This document shows positions 1 to 9,171 of a stretch of DNA of 64,000 nt, one piece after another (position 1 is the stretch's first letter; the number at the start of each line of letters is the position of its first letter). The stretch spans positions 62,001 through 126,000 of the forward strand of contig CAYZGU010000004.1 in NCBI GenBank assembly GCA_964478165.1. Direction: 5' to 3'. Made by a program: the position numbers and the translations under genes. The notes beneath the pieces were generated by a model. That model worked only from the letters and a program-made list of their open reading frames with translations, was not told the DNA's origin and made no database searches. This DNA comes from CAYZGU01 sp964478165 (GTDB lineage: Bacteria > Poribacteria > WGA-4E > JAJDTR01).

Positions 1-920
1 TTTCCACAATCTTGCCGGTAAGTAGTAATCCCCAGGTGGTGATTGATTGTGCGCGTTCGGGAGCGGTAAGGGCGATATGCTGTGAGAAACCCATGGCAGC
101 GTCGCTACAAGATGCTGACCGGATGTTCGAAGAATGTCAGGCGCGGGGGATTAAACTGGGTTGTGGAGATTTGGAACGGAATCACCCCGACTATTGGAAG
201 GCGCATCGAATAATAGAATCTGGCGAACTCGGAAAAGTACGCAGCATCAGCTTTACCCAGGGGAGTGGAAGTCAGATGTCGGGCGGCGGCTGTCAGGTCT
301 TCAGCCTGATACGGTTGTTTGCGGGAGACACGGAGGGAGCCTGGGTTCTCGGTTGGGTGGACGACGATGCAAGTAGTGATTATGACCAAGGTGGTGCGGG
401 CTACATTCGTTTCGTGAATGGTATTGAGGCGTTCGTTCACCGCGGGAGCACGGCGAAATTTGGGTTCGAGGTGTTATGCGAGCGGGGGTTGTTTCATAGC
501 GATGGCCGATACCTTCACATGTGGAAATCGGAAGGCGGGATGGAGCAGTCCGCTTGGACTGATTTAAAAAAGATGGAGGGTGTGTTTTCCGAAACGGAGA
601 TTCTACATCAGGGTTTCGGTACTATCGATGATGAGGGTTGGGAACGTGGCGGAGCTCGGCAGCACGCGACCATCCAATCGATGGTTAACGCGCTCGAAAT
701 GGATGTTGAGCCAAGCGGCAATGGAGACAACGGTCGTAAAGTGTTAGAGATGGCTATTGCCATTCGAGAATCACATTACCGCGGGCATATTCCGGTCAAA
801 CTGCCACTCGAAGATCGGAGTTTGAGAATGATCCCTGTTCCGGGGCGATGGTTAAATAAGAAAGAAGTCTATGGTAGAGAATGGTACACTAAACAGTTGG
901 ACCGATTTACACGGAGTTAG
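1..920 (+). CDS. Gfo/Idh/MocA family oxidoreductase, 5' end outside window
   Basis: The frame is already open at the left edge, so the N-terminal Rossmann nucleotide-binding motif lies outside the window. The visible 302 residues carry the family's EKP signature (CCEKPMAAS near residue 25), where the Lys is normally catalytic, followed by the alpha/beta C-terminal substrate domain. The C-terminal 40 residues are almost the same as those of the next gene, so the two are tandem paralogues; a third copy lies at 45129-46283. The stop at 918-920 is four bases before the next ATG, which suggests co-transcription. Family members are NAD(P)-dependent sugar or polyol dehydrogenases; the substrate cannot be read from the sequence. 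Confidence 0.9.
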   Translation, partial: STILPVSSNPQVVIDCARSGAVRAICCEKPMAASLQDADRMFEECQARGIKLGCGDLERNHPDYWKAHRIIESGELGKVRSISFTQGSGSQMSGGGCQVFSLIRLFAGDTEGAWVLGWVDDDASSDYDQGGAGYIRFVNGIEAFVHRGSTAKFGFEVLCERGLFHSDGRYLHMWKSEGGMEQSAWTDLKKMEGVFSETEILHQGFGTIDDEGWERGGARQHATIQSMVNALEMDVEPSGNGDNGRKVLEMAIAIRESHYRGHIPVKLPLEDRSLRMIPVPGRWLNKKEVYGREWYTKQLDRFTRS

Positions 921-924
921 GCAC

Positions 925-2046
925 ATGGGTGAGAAAGAAATCGCGAAATATCGCGTAGGACTGATTGGTTGTGGTAGAAAGGGGACTGGGCACGCAACAG
1001 GCTATGAGGCCCATCCCTTAACACAAGTTGTTGCTGCTGCGGATACGGATGTAGAGAATCTAGAGCTCTTTTGTCAACGATTTGGCGTTCCCGGCTATGA
1101 AGATTACGGGGAAATGCTTGAGAAAGAGAGAATCGACATTGCGGCTCCAATCTTGCCAACTAGCTTCAATCCAGAAGTTGTCCTTGGGTGTGCGAGCGCG
1201 GGTGTCAAGGCTATCTTCTGCGAGAAGCCGATGTCCGCCAGCCTGGAAGATGCAGATCAAATGGTCGAGGCGTGCCGTTCTCGTGGGATAAAGTTCGCGG
1301 CTGGCGATGCGTTTCGAAATCTTGCCCAATATTGGGACGCACGGGGACTGATTGAAGCGGGTGAGATCGGTGAAGTTTTGAGCATCAATCTATATGATGC
1401 GACTACCACAATTTGGGGTGCAGGTTGTCAGGGTTTAGCTTTGATGAGCATGTTCGCATGGGATGGGGATGTTGAGCAGGTGATTGGACATGTCGCAGAC
1501 CCATTTAGTGACGACGATCAAGACATGGGTGGATACATCCGCTTCAGTAACGGAATTGAATGTCTTGTTCACTCGAAACCGGCTGCAAGACGTGGGATTG
1601 AGGTTGTGGGGAGTCATGGTATTTTCGCCAGTGACTACAAGACTTTTCACCTTTCGAAACTGGATGAAAGTGCGAATCCGCGCGCTGCAGAGCTATCACA
1701 ACTACATGAAATTGACGGACGGTTTCCAGAGATTACATATGGATTCACTTACGATAACGACGGGAGGCGACTTCCCGGGCATCGTCAAATGGCAAGTATA
1801 CAGTCTATTGTTGATTCTCTTGAAGACGATATTGAACCGCGATGTAGTGGTGCGAGTATGCTCAGGGTGTTGGAAATCGCGATTGCGCTTCGTGAGTCTC
1901 ACCGATGTGGGCACGCTCCCGTGAAGCTACCGCTTGAAGATCGGAGTCTGAAAATCATTCCCGTTCCCGCGCGATGGTTAAACAAGAAAGAGGTTTACGG
2001 AGCAGAATGGTATGCAGAACAGATAGGAAAATTCACAAAGTCATAA
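925..2046 (+). CDS. Gfo/Idh/MocA family oxidoreductase
   Basis: This 373-residue protein starts with a Rossmann dinucleotide-binding motif (VGLIGCGRKGTGHA, about residues 12-25) and has the EKP motif (FCEKPMSAS near residue 100). I chose the ATG at 925 because a GGAG ribosome site lies about eight bases upstream and because an upstream in-frame ATG would overlap the preceding gene by 50 bases. It is the downstream member of a tandem pair. Known relatives oxidise sugars, inositols or amino-sugars with NAD(P); this substrate is unknown. The tail motif EDRSL followed by a Trp-Leu-Asn-Lys-Lys stretch is shared with the neighbour and marks a distinct subfamily. Confidence 0.9.
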   Translation: MGEKEIAKYRVGLIGCGRKGTGHATGYEAHPLTQVVAAADTDVENLELFCQRFGVPGYEDYGEMLEKERIDIAAPILPTSFNPEVVLGCASAGVKAIFCEKPMSASLEDADQMVEACRSRGIKFAAGDAFRNLAQYWDARGLIEAGEIGEVLSINLYDATTTIWGAGCQGLALMSMFAWDGDVEQVIGHVADPFSDDDQDMGGYIRFSNGIECLVHSKPAARRGIEVVGSHGIFASDYKTFHLSKLDESANPRAAELSQLHEIDGRFPEITYGFTYDNDGRRLPGHRQMASIQSIVDSLEDDIEPRCSGASMLRVLEIAIALRESHRCGHAPVKLPLEDRSLKIIPVPARWLNKKEVYGAEWYAEQIGKFTKS

Positions 2047-2762
2047 GTTAGGCGCATGGAATGAGGAGTGGGTCTTGGGTGCAAATATCGGGTGCAGTTG
2101 GATTTATGGGGGCATAGACTGTTTTCTCCGCCTATGGGATTGTCAAGATAGGTATTAAGGTTCCGGTGGTAGAGCATCGGTAGATTGGTGCTGAGGTTTC
2201 CCGTCCGATAGTCCAGCTCTTTTTGTTCTTTCACGTTGCAGAGCAACATCTCAAGTCCAGACTCCGATTGTGGTCCGCCCACCAAGATGTTTTTCGCCTT
2301 CGTGACGGAACTGGGGCATGAAGCGGTTATTGATCTGGTACAGGCACCGTTTGGTGTGCTGCCGGTCGCCTTAAGTGACGAAGAAGCGTCACTGGGGTTT
2401 GCGAGGTTTCACCACTGGGAGCGTGCGTTCGGTTTGGAGGAGATGACGTTGTTGGTCCACCATATTGGTTGATGTTCTTTTGGCCACCTTCTGTAGAACC
2501 TTCTTTTCCCATGATGAGGTGTACATCAATGAGACTCACTTAGGATTGGAACTGGCAAGTGAGGCAATGCTCCGAGAAATCCATATGCTCCAGGCGGCGC
2601 GCTGGGACCGGTCGCCAAAATCATTAAGGACTTACTAGATACGGGCACTGGGCTCGATCGGTGGAGTTTCTCTCACCATCTCGATTTGTCTCTTGGTGAT
2701 TATCACGGTTTATGATGTATTTTAATTGGAGTTCGTATAACTCTATACGTAAGGAAGGTTCA
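2047..2762. other. 716-base stretch with no supported gene
   Basis: No recognisable gene is present. A 78-codon plus-strand ORF (2236-2472) has no family I can name, no good ribosome site, and is overlapped by an equally long antisense ORF. The last 60 bases carry a ribosome site (AAGGAAGG, 2751-2758) for the gene at 2763. The stretch may hold decayed gene remains, as two pseudogenes occur elsewhere in the window. Confidence 0.5.
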
Positions 2763-4370
2763 ATGGGACAAATTTCAGAACACCCTGTCGCGGCCGAAAG
2801 GAGGAGTGCCCCGCCCGCATATAGGATTATCTTTAATTGGGACGGCGCACCACTCAATTACTCCAAACATCCACAGTCGCAAGCGCAGTTCTTGGAAAAA
2901 ACTTATGCACCTATAAAGAATACGCAGGTGGGCGCACTTTTTTGGTGCATAGGAGTTCACGAGGCCGAATGGCCTTCAGAGATGATCGAGATGGCGGGCG
3001 ATTCAGTCAATCGCGTTTATGATTCCGTGCGCGGCATGTACCATGCGGAGAACATCCGTGCTATGTTTGAGAGAGATGAAGACCCTTACGCGGCGATGAT
3101 ACGCCGAGGTCATGAAATGGGGGTTGATGTGTTCAACTCCATTCGGATGAACGATAACCATTTTCGGGGTATTCTACCCGAAGACATGGAGAAAACCGTG
3201 AAGAGCGGTCTAACACAATTTCGAAAGGATCATCCGGAATGGTGTTTAGGCCCAGATCAAGTTCCCGAGCAGCGGGCGATTGGCTCATGGAACTTCGCGA
3301 TTCCGGAGGTCAGAGAACATCGACTTAAGCATATTTCCGAGGCTTGTCATACAGCAGACTGGGATGGAGTAGAGTTGGATTGGCAGAGACACGCCTTTCA
3401 TCTTCCGGAAAATGATGGATACCGTCTTCGGTACACACTTACCGATCTCCAGCGGGCTGTGCGGCAGATGACAGACCAGATCTCGCAGGAGCGGGGCAGG
3501 CCTTTCTATGTGGCTGTTCGAGTGGCGACAACAATGGAGGCATGCCGTCGCATCGGGTATGATGTTGAGACGTGGATGAGGGAAAAACTTTGTGACATTG
3601 TTATCCTCGCCGGTAACTCTGGTACTGATCCGAGTGCTGAAATCGAGCGATTCAAAGCTCTCGCGAAAGGCACCGGAGTCCAGGTTTACGGAGGACTCGA
3701 TTCCCTCGGTAGGCAGAGTGCGCAGCGCCTCATCCCCCAGAACGAGTGGGAGGACGCCTGGGTTCGTGCAATTGCTAGTGATTATTGGAATCGAGGCGCG
3801 CATGGGATCTATGTTTTTAACTGGCATGCGAATGAAAGAACAAAGCGAAGTCAATTAACTACAATCGGATCGCCCGATACGCTGAAGCAGACAGACAAAG
3901 TTTGCGCTGCTGTTCATCGGGGCGCACCGGCGACAGAGGTGCCGGGGCAAGGGGCTGTAAACGACCGCATCTACGGTGAGACCGCAGTAAATCTTTACCC
4001 GGGGCTGACAGACGAGGGGCCGACGTTCCATATCTCTGTTTCCGACAACGTCGTCGAAGAGGCAGAAACCGGAAAATTGGCGAGCATAGAATTACAGATT
4101 GAACTTCGGCACTTTTCAACGGAGGACGAAGTCGCGGTGACGTTGGACGATAAACCACTCGGTGTTCCGAGTATTCGGAATGTCGCAGCTGAAGATGCGA
4201 GTAATCCTGCCGATGTCGACGAAAATAGTTGGCTCGTGTGGCCATTGCAACCGGAGGAGGTTCACCGAGGCAGGCACCGCATCCAGGTCTGTTTGGTAAA
4301 ACGCGACTCTCGGCTCGGATGTCCGCTCATCGTGGTGCACGTCGAGATGTGCATCAGATATCATTCCTAA
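2763..4370 (+). CDS. Glycoside-hydrolase-like TIM-barrel protein with C-terminal beta-sandwich (type A paralogue 1)
   Basis: 535 residues. The N-terminal part (about residues 20-390) reads as a TIM barrel: it opens with a Tyr-Arg-Ile-Ile-Phe-Asn-Trp-Asp strand and carries a WDGVELDWQRHAF motif at residues 200-212, where Glu204 and Asp206 sit as catalytic acids do in GHL10/GH10-like folds. A beta-sandwich of roughly 130 residues follows (about 400-530). Start chosen at ATG 2763 because a strong ribosome site lies just upstream; an upstream ATG at 2712 lacks one. Close paralogues lie at 15665-17272 and 34378-35952, and more distant ones at 5300 and 30748. No signal peptide is seen, so a cytoplasmic role is likely. 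Sugar substrate and even hydrolase activity are inference. Confidence 0.75.
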   Translation: MGQISEHPVAAERRSAPPAYRIIFNWDGAPLNYSKHPQSQAQFLEKTYAPIKNTQVGALFWCIGVHEAEWPSEMIEMAGDSVNRVYDSVRGMYHAENIRAMFERDEDPYAAMIRRGHEMGVDVFNSIRMNDNHFRGILPEDMEKTVKSGLTQFRKDHPEWCLGPDQVPEQRAIGSWNFAIPEVREHRLKHISEACHTADWDGVELDWQRHAFHLPENDGYRLRYTLTDLQRAVRQMTDQISQERGRPFYVAVRVATTMEACRRIGYDVETWMREKLCDIVILAGNSGTDPSAEIERFKALAKGTGVQVYGGLDSLGRQSAQRLIPQNEWEDAWVRAIASDYWNRGAHGIYVFNWHANERTKRSQLTTIGSPDTLKQTDKVCAAVHRGAPATEVPGQGAVNDRIYGETAVNLYPGLTDEGPTFHISVSDNVVEEAETGKLASIELQIELRHFSTEDEVAVTLDDKPLGVPSIRNVAAEDASNPADVDENSWLVWPLQPEEVHRGRHRIQVCLVKRDSRLGCPLIVVHVEMCIRYHS

Positions 4371-4395
4371 CACTCATCTGCCAAGGAGTTTTTCT

Positions 4396-5268
4396 ATGTC
4401 AAATACGCTTGATAATCCCTATTACGATCTCAGTGGCGGTTCATGGTTGCGCGGTAACCTGCATGCACATGCATTGCCGCACGACAGGCCTTACGATTTA
4501 ATTAGCCACTATGCACGACTTGGATACGGATTTCTTGGGATTACGGAGCACGATCAATTCTATAGCCTTGATGATATTAGTGAATGGGACCATCAAGGCA
4601 TAATCCTCATCCCAGGTAATGAAGTTTCCAAGGATGGACCGCATATCTTGCATGTAGGGGCCGATTACCAGATTGAACCGGACATCGATAGACAGAAAGT
4701 TATTGATGAAATTAATGATGGTGATGGCCTAGCTATTGTTAATCACCCCAATACGGGTGCGAATTTTGATAAGTGCCCACTTGAGTTAATGCAGGCGCTG
4801 AAAAATTATGCTGGACTCGAAATTTTCAATGCGAACGGATTACGGTCACAAGGAAGCGCTTATGCCACCAACAAATGGGACATCTTGCTCAGCCAAGGAC
4901 GCCGGCTCTGGGGAGTTGCCAGCGATGACTACCATCGACCGCAAGATGCCGGACAAGGTTGGCTGATGGCATATGTGAAGGTGCGATCCCGCGTTGGAGT
5001 CATTGACGCGCTGCGCCACGGTAGGTTCTACGCTTCAACTGGGGTGACGATAAATGACATCACCGTCGAAGGTTCGCGTGTCCGTATCGAAACCCACGAT
5101 GCCCATCGAATTCTTGCAGTTTGTGATGGCAGCCGAGGTTTTGCCTTGGTTGACAGTCATGTGCTTGATGTGCACGTGCCCGATGATGCAACATACATTC
5201 GTTTTGAGTGTTGGGGCAGTGGAGATTGCTTTGCGTGGACACAACCGTTTTGGGTTATCGATGAATAA
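4396..5268 (+). CDS. PHP-domain metal-dependent phosphoesterase-like protein
   Basis: 290 residues with the ordered metal-ligand motifs of the PHP superfamily: LRGNLHAHA (about 18-26), ITEHD (about 50-54), GNEVS (about 74-78), NHPN (about 116-119) and a late SDDYH. These predict a trinuclear metal site used for phosphoester or similar hydrolysis. A short beta-rich tail (about 205-290) follows the barrel, as in secreted or carbohydrate-linked PHP proteins, but no signal peptide is visible. AAGGAG at 4383-4388 lies eight bases before the ATG. It sits 25 bases after one GH-like barrel gene and 31 before another, suggesting a shared operon and a role on a sugar phosphate or sugar-derived substrate (inference). 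Confidence 0.85.
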   Translation: MSNTLDNPYYDLSGGSWLRGNLHAHALPHDRPYDLISHYARLGYGFLGITEHDQFYSLDDISEWDHQGIILIPGNEVSKDGPHILHVGADYQIEPDIDRQKVIDEINDGDGLAIVNHPNTGANFDKCPLELMQALKNYAGLEIFNANGLRSQGSAYATNKWDILLSQGRRLWGVASDDYHRPQDAGQGWLMAYVKVRSRVGVIDALRHGRFYASTGVTINDITVEGSRVRIETHDAHRILAVCDGSRGFALVDSHVLDVHVPDDATYIRFECWGSGDCFAWTQPFWVIDE

Positions 5269-5299
5269 ACAATTTTTGTGGGTGTAGGGAGGGCGACTA

Positions 5300-6829
5300 A
5301 TGGACAGGCCACGGTTAATCTATTATAATGATAGTCATCATTTTCACGGCAAACGAATTGATCCGCCGTTGAGCCTTCACAAGATGTATTGGCCTGTCGA
5401 TGAGCTGCTCGGCACAGGTGTTGATCTATTGTCGTTTGGATTGGGATTCGGTGATGTGTATTTCCATAATAGCAAGATTGGACGAGTAATTGGTCAGGAG
5501 CAGGAGGTCTGGGAGGGATTTATCAATTGGCGAATCATGCGCATGGTGGAGGATGCCGAAGCTATGGGAACGGACCAGGTGGGCGAAGTTATCAAGCGTG
5601 GCAGAGAAACAGGTCTTGCCGTGTTTCCTAGCTTGCGCCTGCAGGATGTTGCGCTTCCCAGAGGCGAACGGTGCGGATGGCTGAGATGGAAGTATGGTGA
5701 AGATGTCTGTCTTCGCCAGAAAGACGTACGTTTTCCCAAACATGCGACCGAGTGGGCTTATGATTTTACACACGAGTTGGTTTTGGGAGAAAAGCTTGAC
5801 ATGGTTCGTGAGATGTTGGTCGATTATGGATCAGATGGGATAGAGCTGGATTTCATGTTCTTTCCACTCTATTTTAGACAAGATGAGACAGAGGCTGGCA
5901 TCCATGTGATGAACAAATTTGTTGGTCAAGTCAGGAAGATGGCAAACGACATCGGCCAGGAACAAGGGCGCAACATTCCTATCATGGCGCGTGTTTGGCA
6001 TCGGAAGGAAGAAAACTTGAAGATTGGTTTGGACGTGGAGAGTTGGCTGAGGGAAGGCGATGTCGATTTTGTGGTAGGTCAGACGTCAGCACAGCTGCTG
6101 GACACGGGCGTGCTGGAGGCGCGTTGGTTGTCTGACGCAGCGAACGCTGCTGGGGCAGCAGCATACTTTCGGGCGCCTAGGAAGATTAACGATCCGCGAG
6201 CCGCTATTGCCAACATCGAGATGTACCGTGCTCTGGGGCAAACGCTACAGTGGTTGGGATTTGCTGGAATGTACTTGGGCTATCTCCCATGGCCTCTTAG
6301 CGACGCAGAGTATGCGATTTTGCGAGAAATGGCATACCCTGGTGTGTTTGTGCGACATGACAAACGTTATTTCCTGCCACCACATGAGGAGGGGCCGGAA
6401 TATGCGGCTTCAGATGATCGTCAATTACCTTTGACTCTGAAGGAAGGGAAGACCGCTTTGCTCAGGATTATTGTTGCCGATAATCTTGATAGCGCGAAGA
6501 AGGATGGTGAAATGCGCACACCTATTCTCACTATCTCCTTCCAATTCTTCTGTGTAGAAGACGACGTTGAGATTCGACTTAACGATACGGTGCTTTCAAT
6601 TCTTCACGCAGACATTACCGAACCGCAACGAGGGATATATTGGTTTCGGTATGGACTCGGTGTGGATGTACTGAGGTGTGGTGAGAATATACTAGAAATA
6701 GAGCTTAAAGAGCTGACGGGCACGGCGGGTTTTGCCCGGATTGTGACCGGTGTGGAAATTCAGACACGCTATAAGGATTTCCTCCGTCCGGAAGGATTCA
6801 GCACGGAGCGAGTCGTTCCAACTTCATAG
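5300..6829 (+). CDS. Glycoside-hydrolase-like TIM-barrel protein (type B paralogue 1)
   Basis: 509 residues. It begins RLIYYNDSHHFHGKRI, and has a SDGIELDFMF motif with Glu182 and Asp184 in the position of the catalytic acids of type A relatives. The last 150 residues form a beta-sandwich (pattern LPLTLKEGK, then a Val-Ala-Asp-Asn strand) like that of type A. Its closest relative is at 30748-32331; the two share most of the first 60 residues. AGGGAGGG (5286-5293) precedes the ATG. Context with PHP protein and heparinase-like lyase points to polysaccharide or glycoside breakdown, but the reaction is not known to me. Confidence 0.7.
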   Translation: MDRPRLIYYNDSHHFHGKRIDPPLSLHKMYWPVDELLGTGVDLLSFGLGFGDVYFHNSKIGRVIGQEQEVWEGFINWRIMRMVEDAEAMGTDQVGEVIKRGRETGLAVFPSLRLQDVALPRGERCGWLRWKYGEDVCLRQKDVRFPKHATEWAYDFTHELVLGEKLDMVREMLVDYGSDGIELDFMFFPLYFRQDETEAGIHVMNKFVGQVRKMANDIGQEQGRNIPIMARVWHRKEENLKIGLDVESWLREGDVDFVVGQTSAQLLDTGVLEARWLSDAANAAGAAAYFRAPRKINDPRAAIANIEMYRALGQTLQWLGFAGMYLGYLPWPLSDAEYAILREMAYPGVFVRHDKRYFLPPHEEGPEYAASDDRQLPLTLKEGKTALLRIIVADNLDSAKKDGEMRTPILTISFQFFCVEDDVEIRLNDTVLSILHADITEPQRGIYWFRYGLGVDVLRCGENILEIELKELTGTAGFARIVTGVEIQTRYKDFLRPEGFSTERVVPTS

Positions 6830-6906
6830 ATAAGTAAGGGTATGTCACCTGTGTTACCATTGCGCATTAGAGGCTCAGAAAAACGAGCATTCAGGAAAGC
6901 ACATCC

Positions 6907-9030
6907 ATGACGATCGAAAAGAAGCATCACGTATTAGGTTGTCAAGAGGTAGATATAGTGAATATCCCAGATTGGCATGACATTCGTGGGAGGATTACAT
7001 GCGAACACCCACGCATTTTGTTCAGGCCAGGTGATTTTGAACAGTTGCGAGCACGAATTCGGGTTCCCGCTTTCGCCCAGATTTTTCGACAACTTAAAGA
7101 ACAGGCTGATAGAGGTCTTGAGAAATCATTGCCTAAGATTGAATTTCCTCCTGACTATTACGTGCCTAACCTCGGTCCGTGGGATTCGCGGTATGGCAAG
7201 AGTCAAGAAAGTATAGATGCGAATACAGCAGTTCAAGCACCATTCCGCTTCATTACATCGCTGGTAGAAAGCTCAGCACTGGTCTATCGGTTTACTGGAG
7301 ATAAGTCCTATCTGGAACAGGCCCGCTGCGCGATGCAGTCATTAGCCGCAATCGATTTGACGATCACGAGTTACACTAACGCGCACGGGTTCCATTCTAT
7401 TGTTCCTGTATTAGCTTCGGGTTTGGATTATCTATGGGACGAACTGTTGCCTGACGAGCGCGACGTGATAGTTGCGGCCCTCACCGCGCGGGCAAGTGAG
7501 TTTCATCCGCTTTCCGTGCAAGAAGCTATGCATCGTAATCCGCTGGGCAGTCACGCCAACGTCTATGGTCCGCCCGGAATGGTTCGTGCCGCTTTAGCTC
7601 TCTTTCATCATGTGTCGCAGGCAGAGGACTGGCTGAAGGACATATTTGACTATATGGAGCACACTTTCCCTACATTCGGTGGCGTTGATGGCGGGTGGGC
7701 ACAGGGTTTTGGGTACATTCATTCACACAATTTCCAGATGATTTGCCAGATTATCTACGTGGCAACGGGCGTTAATTTCTTTGAGACCTCTTGGGGGCGG
7801 AACAACGGTAAACATCTGTTGTACTTCCAGCCGCCCTATGGAAACTGCCCCAGTTTCGGTGACGCTGGCTACAATCGCCCGAAAGCCTTACATAAAACAA
7901 TCATGCAGATATATGCCAGTGTGCATCAAGATGCGTACTACCAGTGGTACGCAAATCAGATTGCGGAACCGGCGTTTAGCGCGTGGGGAATTGACCATGC
8001 ACTGAGCCACCTGTTGACCTGGCCCGAGATGTCCGTGTCAAAGCCCCCATCCGAGCTTCCTCAGTCAATCCACTTGCGCGATATTGATTGGGTTGCGATG
8101 CACAGCGATCTTGCGGACGGAAATCGGAACATCATGTTGCAGTTCAAGAGCAACAAGTTCGGTTCGTTTAGCCACAGTCACGCTGACCAAAATGCTTTTC
8201 TGCTCGAGGCTTTTGGCCAACCACTGCTAATAGATAGCGGTTATTATCCGTGGTATGGAAGTCCTCACGATTACAGTTGGACAAAGCAGACGCGTGCCCA
8301 TAATGCGCTACTTTTCAACGGCAAAGGTCAGGCTGCGATGAATGTCGACTCCACGGGACGCATTATCGCCTTCGTCTCTACAGCAGATTTCGATTACACC
8401 GCAGGTGATGCCACAATTGCTTATCAGCAGCCTAGCCTCCCAAATCACACAACGGGCGTAGTTCCTCATCCCGAGCTGTGTGCTGTTGATGAAGGTGTGG
8501 TCCGTGTCATGCGTCACATCGTGTTTATCAAACCAAATGCCTTCGTCATTCTAGACGATGTGGAAACACAATCGCCGGCATCCCTACAGTTCTTGCTGCA
8601 TGCGTTCAATCCTTTTGACATTGATGAAGAGCAGCGGTCCATGATTGTCAGCCACGCTCCTGCTTTGGCGCGGATTCAGCTTCTCGATCCCGGTACGGTT
8701 AACATCTCACAGACCGACCAGTTCAGCGAACCTCCAGATGTCGGTGCGACTAAAGCAGCTCATCCTAATCAGTGGCACTTGACCTGTGATTTTTCGCCCA
8801 CGAGTTCTCATCGTCAGTTGCTGAGCGTGATAGTGGTTTGCCGCACAGGCGAAGAATCTTCACTTCCTGATGTTGAACGGATTGAAGCATCTGATATGAT
8901 TGGTGTCCGCGTTGGATCGACATTTGTGCGGTTTCGCCTCAATAGGAATCCAGTGGCTGTGAGTTGTCTTGGACGCAGATTCGATGGAACAGTGAAGTGG
9001 CTCGAATGCTCTGGAACAACGGCTGTGTGA
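6907..9030 (+). CDS. Heparinase II/III / alginate-lyase family protein
   Basis: 707 residues, near the usual length of this lyase family. The first 380 residues are an all-helical (alpha/alpha toroid) region with a DUF4962-like start (PRILFRPGDFEQLRARI near residue 35). The C-terminal beta-sandwich has the family motif SHSHADQNAF at about residue 422, then LLIDSGYYPWYG and QTRAHNALLFNG, which hold the catalytic Tyr/His and metal-linked His positions of PL15/PL17/PL21-type lyases. Members cleave uronic-acid polysaccharides by beta-elimination. No clear signal peptide is visible, so it may act on imported oligosaccharides, as PL15/17 exolyases do. It supports a uronate theme for the locus. Confidence 0.85.
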   Translation: MTIEKKHHVLGCQEVDIVNIPDWHDIRGRITCEHPRILFRPGDFEQLRARIRVPAFAQIFRQLKEQADRGLEKSLPKIEFPPDYYVPNLGPWDSRYGKSQESIDANTAVQAPFRFITSLVESSALVYRFTGDKSYLEQARCAMQSLAAIDLTITSYTNAHGFHSIVPVLASGLDYLWDELLPDERDVIVAALTARASEFHPLSVQEAMHRNPLGSHANVYGPPGMVRAALALFHHVSQAEDWLKDIFDYMEHTFPTFGGVDGGWAQGFGYIHSHNFQMICQIIYVATGVNFFETSWGRNNGKHLLYFQPPYGNCPSFGDAGYNRPKALHKTIMQIYASVHQDAYYQWYANQIAEPAFSAWGIDHALSHLLTWPEMSVSKPPSELPQSIHLRDIDWVAMHSDLADGNRNIMLQFKSNKFGSFSHSHADQNAFLLEAFGQPLLIDSGYYPWYGSPHDYSWTKQTRAHNALLFNGKGQAAMNVDSTGRIIAFVSTADFDYTAGDATIAYQQPSLPNHTTGVVPHPELCAVDEGVVRVMRHIVFIKPNAFVILDDVETQSPASLQFLLHAFNPFDIDEEQRSMIVSHAPALARIQLLDPGTVNISQTDQFSEPPDVGATKAAHPNQWHLTCDFSPTSSHRQLLSVIVVCRTGEESSLPDVERIEASDMIGVRVGSTFVRFRLNRNPVAVSCLGRRFDGTVKWLECSGTTAV

Positions 9031-9171
9031 GTTAGAAAACTTTCTAGTGTTGTTCTAGATATTGCTTTACAAGAGATTGAAAATGCTGTACTAAAAGTTC
9101 ACGGGCATTCCTTCTGTGGTTTCTGGAGTGCCAATTGAGCCGCGCTTTTCGTTGTTCATAGGAGTATTAGT

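Noticed and set aside
2236..2472. 78-codon plus-strand ORF in the first gap
   Set aside because: No ribosome site, no known family, and an overlapping antisense ORF of similar length; cannot be supported as a gene.
3285..3854. Antisense ORF of 189 codons
   Set aside because: It lies wholly inside the GH-like barrel gene on the other strand, has no family likeness and no ribosome site.
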